A stretch of 5,116 nucleotides of DNA from Caulobacteraceae bacterium. Lineage in GTDB: Bacteria; Pseudomonadota; Alphaproteobacteria; Caulobacterales; Caulobacteraceae. The DNA lies in assembly GCA_025351125.1 (NCBI GenBank), contig JANXWN010000007.1, forward strand, positions 1 to 5,116. The letters run 5' to 3'. A program made the position numbers and the translations under genes. Positions within the stretch are counted from its first letter, which is position 1. Each line of letters starts with the position of its first letter. Under the pieces are notes generated by a model. The model was not told the DNA's origin. It saw only the letters and a program-made list of their open reading frames with translations, and searched no databases. Positions 1 to 5,116 of this stretch are shown here, piece after piece.

Positions 1-661
1 TCCGCCCAGGTTCGAGCTGATCGAGCGCTCGTCAAACAGGCCAACGCGCATCGCGTAGCGTCGAGATAGGATTACGCCTGTTTCAATTGCCTAAATCAAA
101 TTCAGCGTCGATTGGCGCCTTTCCCTCGACCGAAACGGGCAGGAGCATAAGACCACGCTGATCCAGGAGCCGCAGCTCCACGCCACTCGGGAGCTCCTTT
201 GCGGTGATCTGCCGAATGGTCCCATTGCCAATGTCGATCTGAAGTCGCGCGGCGTCAAAAATCTCTCGCCCGACGACAACGTCGATCGGTTGTCCAGTCA
301 GCCGGCGGTTCACATCTGCAAGATCAATGATTGCGATGGTAGCATCCCGAACCTGAACCCCGACGGCCTCAATCTGGATAGGCTCAACCATGCGCCCGAC
401 CACGGCCAATGCGCCAGAGCCGTACGCATCGGCCTTTGTCCCGCCGCCGATTTCCAGAGGCGTCGCGAAGGCTGGCGATAACAAAGTAGTCTCTGCGGCC
501 GAATCAAGTAGACCCTCGACGCCAACGCCATGGATCTTGGCGGTGACAAACAGCCGGTCAGCCCGCCGCGTCAGGGTTGCTGGCCGGGGTGAAGCCCCGC
601 CCGAACCGCCAACGAGACTGAAAGCCGCAGAGCAGATAATAACGGCGCGTCGATGTAAAAT
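1..661 (-). pseudogene. Retropepsin-like two-lobed aspartyl protease, frameshifted, 3' end outside window
   Basis: The reading frame from about 679 to 83 encodes an exported aspartyl-protease-like protein. Near the start is a signal-peptide-like run (LHRRAVIICSAAFSLVGG, 658-605). Then comes a first protease lobe opening with LFVTAKIHGVGVEG and the active-site motif LLDSAAETTLLS (about 509-474; the catalytic Asp codon is 503-505), as in bacterial clan AA proteases where D-S/T-G may be D-S-A. A second lobe begins with SVEGKAPIDAEFDLGN and hits TGA at 83-85. The +1 frame continues the family pattern without a gap (ETGVILSRRYAMRVGL...) and stays open to base 1, so one base appears to be extra around 82-88. 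No ATG, GTG or TTG lies in frame upstream of the catalytic Asp: the TTG at 482-484 falls after it, and ATT at 659-661 is the best-placed codon. Two lesions favour a pseudogene. A sequencing error or a non-canonical start remains possible. The native target is unknown. Confidence 0.72.
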
Positions 662-679
662 TTGGACAATACAACAACT

Positions 680-810
680 TTAGTCGTGACTTTTCGAAGA
701 CACAAACGGCTGCCGTAAACGCCGCTACAGCGGCGTCGAATCTTTGTTTCTTAGCGTAACTTTGGCATGAATGGCCGGCGGGGACGCCCCGGACGTTTTA
801 CGCGAACGCG
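680..810. other. Intergenic gap between the oxidoreductase operon and the protease gene
   Basis: These 131 bases separate the stop of the DAO-fold oxidoreductase (811) from the protease frame, whose upstream in-frame stop is at 680-682. The gap is more A/T-rich than the operon, especially at 660-720 and 740-765, as expected of promoter-bearing sequence. I see no convincing -35/-10 pair and no clear Shine-Dalgarno in front of the protease frame. It contains the inverted repeat listed at 719-736 and a small 5-bp GC stem at 779-791. Confidence 0.6.
719..736 (-). terminator. 8-bp inverted repeat, possible weak terminator
   Basis: ACGCCGCT and AGCGGCGT form a perfect 8-bp inverted repeat around a 2-base centre (in practice a 6-bp stem with a 4-base loop). 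It lies 75 bases past the stop of the last operon gene. Read on the minus strand it is followed only by TTTACGG, so the U-tract is too short for a good intrinsic terminator. The longer T-rich run is on the plus-strand side, where no gene would use it. It may be a weak terminator, an mRNA 3' stabilising hairpin or an operator. Confidence 0.3.
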
Positions 811-1992
811 TCAAGCCGCCATCATGCGCCGAGCCTGGTCGTCGGTCGTCGAGACCCAGCCGTTCGCTTCGCGCCAGTCGTCAGCCAGCCCCGCGAAGCG
901 TTTGATCGAGAGCTTGTCGATCTCGGCGAACGAGCAGCGCCCGTCGATGACCAAGTCGCGGATCGCGTGGCCGCTGGCGGGGGAAAGGCCGAAGCCGACG
1001 CTGCTAAGGGTCGCGACCGTGAGGTTGCCGGGATCGTCCAGGCGGTCGATGACGGGACGACCGTCGGGAGTGTTTTCCACCACGCCGGCCCAGCTGCGGA
1101 TCGCGCGCAGATGCGCGGCCTTAGGCAAAAGTTCGGCAACGCGTTTGGCCAAATTGCGTAACAGTGGGGTAGACGGGCGCGCCGCCGGGCCCGCCGGACC
1201 CACGTTCAGCCACTCGTGCGGGCCGCCGCCATAGGCGAGATTGCCGCGCAAAGTCTGGCGACCGTACAGGCCGTTGCCGTCAGAGCCGCCCACCGGCATG
1301 AGGGGCGCCGGCTCGGTGACGATCATCTCGGCCCGGGCCGAGGCGAGAGGAAGGCGCACGCCGACGGGGGCGAGCAGGGCCTCGGCCTGAGGACCCGCCG
1401 CGACGACCAAATGATCGCAGGCAAAGATGCCCTTGGGGGTTTCCACGCCGGCGATTCTTCCGCCTGCGGAGAGAATTTTCGTTGCGGGACAGTGTTGCAA
1501 AATGCGTCCACCCAGATCCTGTAGGGCCCAGGCGTAAGCCTGGACCGTGCGTTGCGGGTTGGCTTGTCCCCCGAAGCGCAGGTGAATGCCGCCGGTGACA
1601 TTGTCGCCGGCCAGGGAGACAAATTCCCTGACCTGTTGCGAGTCCAGATCATCGACCTGATACCCCAGATCGCGGCAAATGACCGCCGTGCGACGATAGT
1701 TTTCCAGGTGGTGCGCGTTGGTCGCGAAGACCACCCGCTCGCGTCGGTATTCGGTGGAGTAACCGAGCATCTCGTCCATAAGCGGCCAAAGGCGTTGTTC
1801 CTCATGAAACAACGGGCTTTGATAATGCGAGGCCCCGCCGCCGTTGCGGCTTGACGCTTCATATCCGATGACGCCCTTGTCGAGCACCAGAACATCGACG
1901 CCCGACCGCGCGAGCCACCAGGCGGCGGACAAGCCGGTGACGCCGGCGCCGATCACGATCACGCCCGCGCCCATTTTCGTCGAACCGCTCAC
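811..1992 (-). CDS. FAD-dependent DAO-fold amine/amino-acid oxidoreductase (HcnC / opine oxidase B-like)
   Basis: A 393-residue flavoprotein of the D-amino-acid-oxidase fold, which would dehydrogenate the C-N bond of an amino acid or N-alkyl amine. Residues 11-20 hold the FAD Rossmann loop VIVIGAGVTG with ribose-binding D38. SSRNGGG (47-53) is the flavin-proximal loop typical of HcnC / sarcosine oxidase beta relatives. VVAAG is at 196-200. The C-terminal flavin cap runs from WAGVVENTPDGRPVID (301-316) to SVGFGLSPASG (331-341). Length fits the family (about 370-420). I chose GTG at 1990-1992: it overlaps the previous stop as GTGA and has GGAG 10 bases upstream (2003-2006). ATG at 1972-1974 is the alternative (387 residues) but lacks a ribosome site. 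Coupling to the HcnB-like gene suggests a heteromeric enzyme. The family is secure, the substrate unknown: glycine, sarcosine, proline, N-methylated amino acids and opines are all possible. Confidence 0.9.
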   Translation of the reverse strand: MSGSTKMGAGVIVIGAGVTGLSAAWWLARSGVDVLVLDKGVIGYEASSRNGGGASHYQSPLFHEEQRLWPLMDEMLGYSTEYRRERVVFATNAHHLENYRRTAVICRDLGYQVDDLDSQQVREFVSLAGDNVTGGIHLRFGGQANPQRTVQAYAWALQDLGGRILQHCPATKILSAGGRIAGVETPKGIFACDHLVVAAGPQAEALLAPVGVRLPLASARAEMIVTEPAPLMPVGGSDGNGLYGRQTLRGNLAYGGGPHEWLNVGPAGPAARPSTPLLRNLAKRVAELLPKAAHLRAIRSWAGVVENTPDGRPVIDRLDDPGNLTVATLSSVGFGLSPASGHAIRDLVIDGRCSFAEIDKLSIKRFAGLADDWREANGWVSTTDDQARRMMAA

Positions 1993-3485
1993 AGGTGCAT
2001 GTCTCCGCCGAAAATCCCTTCGTGCAGAGCCTGGCGGTCGGTGCCGACATCGGCATAGGGGACCCATTGACCCGGGATGCCGAACCAGACGTCCCAGTTG
2101 CCCGCCATGTCCCTCGCCTCGTCCCACGCCGCCAGGACGGAGAGGGGAAGAGGACGGACCGGTGCGCGATAACCGGCCAGGGGAATATCCGCCGCCGCTT
2201 GGTTGGACGCGCAGGCGAGGGTGAGCGCCACCTGCTCGCGGCACCGTCTGGCCTGACACACACCCATGCAGGCGCGAGTGAGGCGTTTGATCTGGTCCTG
2301 ATTGACGGGCCCGTCTTCCAACAGACCCGCGAGGGGGCGACGGACCATGCCGGGAGACGGCGGGCCCAGATAGGTCGGCTGGCGGACGGCGAGTAAGGCG
2401 TCGCGGGTAACCTCTTCACACTGGCAAACGACGACGTCGCCGTCCGCCGCCGCGATCAAGGCGCGCATCCAGGCCTGCTGATAGGCGACGCTGTCGCGAG
2501 GATGGGCAGCGATCCCGGCCACGTCGCCGGCGAGGGTTACGGCGGGCAGGCTGGTGGCGACGCCGTCCGGGCTAACCGGCGCGTGGCCGCCTAGGGCCGG
2601 TTGCATGGCGCGCGCGGCGCCCAGCACGTCCAGAAGTTCAATGACCGGCGTGACGGCAACGGCTTGGACGACGGTATCGCAATCGAAGGTCTGCTCGGCT
2701 CCGCGGACCAGATCGCGCACGGTCAGGCGCTCCACTCCGTTCAATCCGCCATTGGCGCAAACCGGAACGGTATGGGTGAGGATCGGCACGCCGGCGCGGA
2801 CGACTTGCGCGATCAGGTCGGCCGATCCCTGCGCGGTCTCTTCGATTTCGATCAGGGCGGCGACCTCCAAGCCTTTCTCGAGAGCGTGCAGCGCGGTCGC
2901 GAGCGCCAAGTCGCCCGAACCCAGTATCGCGAGACGCCGACCCGCGAAGGCGTCATAGGTATCGATCAGGGCGGCCAGGCCGCGCGCGCCCATGACGCCC
3001 GGTCTGTCCCAACCGGGGAAGGCGAAGACGACGTCGCGCGCCCCGGTGGCGAGGATCAGGCGTTCAAAGCCCACCATCCACGATTTTTCGTCGTCGGCGA
3101 GACCCGCCACGGGGCCCGGCAGGGCCGCAAGGGTTTCGCCGGGAACCCAGGTGCCCCAGGCGTAGACGCCCAGTTCGACTTCGACCCCCGCCTCTATCGC
3201 CGCTTCCAGGTCCGGCTTGGCGCCGACCACCTGTTCGACCATGCGGGCCTTGGCTTGCACGGCGCCGGTATAGCGACCGCCGTAGTACAGCGGCGTATCC
3301 AACCCCATCAAGCCGGCGGCGACGGGATTTTCATCGATCAGCAGAACCTGTTCGCCGGCGAGCGCGGCGGCCAGGGCGGCGGCGATCCCTGCCGGCCCGG
3401 CGCCGATCACCAGAACCTGAACATGCCGATCCGGCGCGGGATATTTCCCCGCCACCGCCTTGGGGTCGAAGCCGCGCGGGTTCAT
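1989..3485 (-). CDS. FAD/NAD(P)-binding oxidoreductase with C-terminal [2Fe-2S] domain (HcnB / opine oxidase A-like)
   Basis: A 498-residue flavoprotein like the alpha subunit of hydrogen cyanide synthase, opine oxidase and dye-linked proline dehydrogenases. It would relay electrons from its DAO-fold partner. Residues 24-52 carry the FAD fold (VLVIGAGPAG at 24-33, acidic D51/E52). ATGAR is at 146-150, and a second dinucleotide loop, LGSGDLA, is at 188-194. LAGDVAG (318-324) is the second FAD contact. The C-terminal domain has C354 and C356 (CQCEEVTRDALL), then KRLTRACMGVCQARRC with C410 and C415, the usual BFD-like [2Fe-2S] ligands. C406 is an additional Cys next to them. The tail NWDVWFGIPGQWVPY (463-477) looks like a conserved family signature. 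ATG at 3483-3485 has GGAGG seven bases upstream. The gene overlaps the remnant upstream (TGATG) and the DAO-fold gene downstream (GTGA). No HcnA-like small ferredoxin subunit is in the window. Confidence 0.92.
   Translation of the reverse strand: MNPRGFDPKAVAGKYPAPDRHVQVLVIGAGPAGIAAALAAALAGEQVLLIDENPVAAGLMGLDTPLYYGGRYTGAVQAKARMVEQVVGAKPDLEAAIEAGVEVELGVYAWGTWVPGETLAALPGPVAGLADDEKSWMVGFERLILATGARDVVFAFPGWDRPGVMGARGLAALIDTYDAFAGRRLAILGSGDLALATALHALEKGLEVAALIEIEETAQGSADLIAQVVRAGVPILTHTVPVCANGGLNGVERLTVRDLVRGAEQTFDCDTVVQAVAVTPVIELLDVLGAARAMQPALGGHAPVSPDGVATSLPAVTLAGDVAGIAAHPRDSVAYQQAWMRALIAAADGDVVVCQCEEVTRDALLAVRQPTYLGPPSPGMVRRPLAGLLEDGPVNQDQIKRLTRACMGVCQARRCREQVALTLACASNQAAADIPLAGYRAPVRPLPLSVLAAWDEARDMAGNWDVWFGIPGQWVPYADVGTDRQALHEGIFGGDMHL
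2003..2006 (-). promoter_or_regulatory. Ribosome binding site supporting the GTG start of the DAO-fold gene
   Basis: GGAG, inside the last codons of the HcnB-like gene, lies 10 bases before GTG at 1992. The ATG at 1974 has no comparable purine site, so this motif favours the longer protein. The spacing is slightly long, so the assignment is moderate. Confidence 0.5.
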
Positions 3486-3646
3486 CAGACGGCCTCCAGG
3501 CCGCGCGCCAGTGCGGCGATCAGGTCGTCCGGATGTTCTAGCCCCACGGAAAGACGCATCGTCCTGTCGGTAATCCCGCTCGCCTCGCGCCGCTCGCGCG
3601 GAATACTATAGGCGACCGAGTCGGGGTGGAGCGGCGAACGCGAATG
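3485..3646 (-). pseudogene. C-terminal remnant of a PLP-dependent trans-sulfuration enzyme (cystathionine gamma-synthase/lyase family)
   Basis: The space between the Rieske stop and the HcnB-like start is filled by the last ~50 codons of a Cys/Met-metabolism PLP enzyme. The translation contains SPLHPDSVAYSIPRERR, then EASGITDRTMRLSVGLEHP, then DDLIAALARGLEAV. This matches the family's C-terminal pattern: an ESLxEHPAxMTH-like segment, an IPxExRxxxGIxDxxxRLSVGxE stretch, and a DDLIxDLxxAL end. Intact members are roughly 380-430 residues; the PLP-binding lysine and the whole N-terminal body are missing. Homology fades at the Rieske stop, so the deletion joint is about 3637-3655. A TTG at 3653-3655 overlaps the Rieske TGA as TTGA, so a 56-residue peptide could still be made. 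The frame's TGA overlaps the next ATG as TGATG, and its last codons hold that gene's ribosome site. Which member of the family it was cannot be told. Confidence 0.75.
3493..3497 (-). promoter_or_regulatory. Strong Shine-Dalgarno for the HcnB-like gene
   Basis: GGAGG sits seven bases before ATG at 3485, in the final codons (Leu-Glu-Ala) of the trans-sulfuration remnant. It fixes the start and may explain why this end of the broken gene was kept. Confidence 0.75.
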
Positions 3647-3651
3647 CGACG

Positions 3652-4863
3652 TCAATGCCCGCCCTCCCGCAGATAGGTTTGCGCCGTATCGCAATACCAA
3701 TCGACGAACCGGAGCGCCAAGGCTTCGGCGTCGGGGGAATAGGGCCCGGGACGATAGCCGGGCGAATCCACGCCGACCTGGTTGTTTTCCACCAAGGCGC
3801 GATCTTGAATATTGGTTGCCGTCCACAAATGCGTGAGGTCGTCCAGCCGATAATCGACCCCTTCGACCGCGTCCTTGTGCACCAGCCATTTGGACACGAT
3901 ATGGGTTTCGCGCGGACTAACAGGCACGACGGAAAACATGAACACTTCGTCCGCGGTGGCGTGAGCGAAGGCGTGTGGCTCCACGCTCCACCGCAGCGAG
4001 CCTATGTCGCCGTCGCCCGCGGGGCACATCAGCTTTTTGACGTTGTGCTCTCCGTCCATAGACATCGATCGATAACCCTCGTTCAGGGTAAAGCGAATGG
4101 CCTGCCACCAATCGCCTTCGACCGGGCCAACCGGCAGGCCCGCTGACGCCATGCGCGCGGCGAACACCTCTTGGCTGCGGTCTTCGCCGAAATCGAAGTG
4201 CGCCGACATGCCGACCGGGAAACTGCGCGCCAATTCCGGGTGCCCCGTGGCGCAATGATAGCATTCGCGCGCGTTCTCCATCGCCAATTTCCAATTGGCA
4301 CGGTCGACGATCACGCTTTCGAACGCCAGCTTCGCGTCGGCGAGGTTGTGCGGAGCCATCAAAGGCTCGAACTTGCGCTTGAAATCGGCGATCGGCGGCG
4401 GCGAGTCGGCGAGGCAAACATAGAGCGCGCCGCCCACCGATTCGACGTGGACCGGAGTCAGGCCGTGAGCGGTCCGATCAAAAGACTCGGGCATGCGGGT
4501 GGCGCTGGCTAGTTCGCCGGAGAGCTCGTAGGTCCAGCGATGATAGGGGCAAACGAGGCGGGGGGCGGAGCCCTTGCCCGGCTGACAAAGCTGCGCGCCG
4601 CGATGGCGGCAAGTGTTGTGAAAGGCGTGAATGTCGCCGTTGCGGTCGCGCGTGATCAGCACCGGCCACGGGCCGATCATGACCGCCATCCAAGCGCCCG
4701 ATTTGGGAAGTTCGACCTCGAACCCGGCCATGATCCACGATCGCCCGAAGATCGCCTGCATATCGAACGCGAAGGCGTCGGGATCGTTATAAAGACCTTG
4801 CGGCAGGCCGTGGCCGGGGCGACGGGCGTCGAACAATCCCGCGATTTTGTCGAAATCGATCAT
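3652..4863 (-). CDS. Rieske non-heme iron oxygenase alpha subunit, quaternary-ammonium demethylase type (GbcA/CntA-like)
   Basis: A 403-residue soluble oxygenase subunit, complete at both ends. The Rieske [2Fe-2S] ligands are C85-x-H87 (NTCRHRGAQLC) and C105-x2-H108 (CPYHRWTY). The catalytic domain has ENARECYHCATGHPEL (196-211): H203 and H208 bind the mononuclear iron and D354 (NIQDRALVENNQ) is the likely third ligand. E200 sits where most ring-hydroxylating dioxygenases carry the bridging Asp. The E-x2-H-x4-H spacing is that of carnitine oxygenase CntA and glycine betaine monooxygenase GbcA, so the expected chemistry is oxidative N-demethylation or C-N cleavage of a betaine-like amine rather than arene dioxygenation. 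VGVDSPGYRPGPYS (363-376) is the family's C-terminal signature. ATG at 4861-4863 is preferred over TTG at 4864-4866, because AAGGG lies six bases before the ATG and only three before the TTG. No reductase partner is in the window. It is first in the operon. Substrate unproven. Confidence 0.93.
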   Translation of the reverse strand: MIDFDKIAGLFDARRPGHGLPQGLYNDPDAFAFDMQAIFGRSWIMAGFEVELPKSGAWMAVMIGPWPVLITRDRNGDIHAFHNTCRHRGAQLCQPGKGSAPRLVCPYHRWTYELSGELASATRMPESFDRTAHGLTPVHVESVGGALYVCLADSPPPIADFKRKFEPLMAPHNLADAKLAFESVIVDRANWKLAMENARECYHCATGHPELARSFPVGMSAHFDFGEDRSQEVFAARMASAGLPVGPVEGDWWQAIRFTLNEGYRSMSMDGEHNVKKLMCPAGDGDIGSLRWSVEPHAFAHATADEVFMFSVVPVSPRETHIVSKWLVHKDAVEGVDYRLDDLTHLWTATNIQDRALVENNQVGVDSPGYRPGPYSPDAEALALRFVDWYCDTAQTYLREGGH

Positions 4864-5066
4864 CAATCACCCTTGAACTGCCTGTAAAGTCTTGCATCAC
4901 GCGCGCTGCGGCTGACAATCGCATTTCTTCATATCGGTATTCCATTTGACGGACCGCAGGGCCGCGTCGCGCTTGGCCGGACGTGCAAGGCTCGGGACAA
5001 GGGGGGGCGATGCGGATGTTTGTGTCGCACCCGAGGACCCCCGCCCGTGATCAACCGATCGATGTT
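4864..5066. other. Leader/upstream region of the Rieske operon
   Basis: About 200 bases without a supported gene. AAGGG at 4870-4874 is the ribosome site of the Rieske gene. On the minus strand TTGTCA (4913-4918) resembles a -35 box, but no good -10 follows at 16-18 bases, so I do not call a promoter. A G7 run is at 5001-5007 and a C5 run at 5038-5042, too short and too far apart for a convincing terminator. One minus frame is open across much of this stretch but has no family features. Confidence 0.5.
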
Positions 5067-5116
5067 TCAACAATTGCGGGCATCGGCAATCACCATGTCC
5101 GCGCCTTTTTCGGCCA
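5067..5116 (-). CDS. Possible C-terminal end of an upstream gene, unidentified
   Basis: A minus-strand frame enters from the right edge and ends at TGA 5067-5069, giving AEKGADMVIADARNC. The segment GADMVIADARN resembles a Rossmann beta-strand-2 region as in short-chain dehydrogenases, but in those it lies near the N-terminus rather than the end. It is therefore either an unrelated C-terminus, a decayed dehydrogenase fragment, or chance. Fifteen codons cannot decide this. A plus-strand frame from GTG 5047 is also open to the edge. Confidence 0.2.
   Translation of the reverse strand, partial: AEKGADMVIADARNC

Noticed and set aside
779..791. CGGGG-ACG-CCCCG stem just past the operon end
   Set aside because: Only 5 bp with a 3-base loop and no T-tract on the minus strand; common by chance at this GC content.
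767..1234. 155-codon plus-strand open frame
   Set aside because: Antisense to the DAO-fold gene; Arg/Ser/Pro-rich low-information translation with no family features.
1975..2259. Long upstream extension of the DAO-fold gene to an ATG near 2259
   Set aside because: The added ~90 residues are Arg/Gly/Pro-rich, overlap the conserved tail of the HcnB-like gene in another frame, and precede the Rossmann loop that should be near the N-terminus.
2601..3611. 336-codon plus-strand open frame
   Set aside because: It lies wholly antisense to the HcnB-like gene and the remnant. Its translation is a Gly/Arg/Gln/His-rich mix with no motif, typical of a GC-rich shadow frame.
3485..3889. A 134-residue open frame as a real overlapping gene
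   Set aside because: Its N-terminal ~80 residues are an out-of-frame shadow of the Rieske C-terminus. Only the last ~50 residues look like a protein family, and those are annotated as the remnant.
4283..4299. Perfect 7-bp inverted repeat GCCAATT-TCC-AATTGGC
   Set aside because: It lies inside the Rieske gene at the codons for the conserved N-W-K-L-A stretch, so the coding constraint explains it. There is no regulatory context.
4890..4918. TTGTCA-based sigma-70-like promoter for the Rieske operon
   Set aside because: At 16-18 base spacing the -10 position reads GCAAGA or a neighbour, which is too far from TATAAT to call.
5001..5042. G7 and C5 runs as a possible hairpin/terminator
   Set aside because: Only five pairs can form across a loop of about 30 bases and no T-tract follows.

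Overview
The window looks like chromosome of a high-GC proteobacterium. An alphaproteobacterium is the best guess, from the strong G/C bias at third codon positions, the GTG/ATG start pattern and the type of oxidoreductases present. No diagnostic RNA or taxon marker is present, so this is an inference. Every gene I can support is on the minus strand, so transcription runs from high to low coordinates.

Layout in transcription order. (1) 4864-5116 is mostly non-coding leader, with a possible short C-terminal gene end at the right edge. (2) 3652-4863 is an intact Rieske non-heme iron oxygenase alpha subunit of the quaternary-ammonium (GbcA/CntA-like) type. (3) 3485-3646 is an unlisted remnant: the last ~50 codons of a PLP-dependent trans-sulfuration (cystathionine gamma-synthase/lyase family) enzyme with no body or PLP-lysine region. 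(4) 1989-3485 is a two-dinucleotide-domain flavoprotein with a C-terminal [2Fe-2S] domain, of the HcnB / opine oxidase A type. (5) 811-1992 is a DAO-fold FAD oxidoreductase of the HcnC / opine oxidase B / sarcosine oxidase beta type. Items 3-5 are tightly coupled (TGATG and GTGA overlaps), so 2-5 read as one operon. (6) 680-810 is a short intergenic gap with an 8-bp inverted repeat. (7) 1-661 is a two-lobed retropepsin-like aspartyl protease gene that appears broken: it has a frameshift at about 82-88 and no usual start codon ahead of its catalytic Asp. It runs off the left edge.

How they may work together: the Rieske enzyme would oxidatively demethylate or hydroxylate a quaternary amine or betaine-like substrate. 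The HcnB/HcnC-like pair would then dehydrogenate the resulting secondary or tertiary amine or amino acid at FAD and pass electrons through the [2Fe-2S] domain. The usual partners, a Rieske reductase and a small HcnA-like ferredoxin subunit, are not in the window. The lost trans-sulfuration gene suggests the ancestral pathway had another step, perhaps on a sulfur- or gamma-substituted amino acid. The substrate cannot be told from sequence. The most notable observations are the hidden PLP-enzyme remnant inside the operon and the frameshifted protease.
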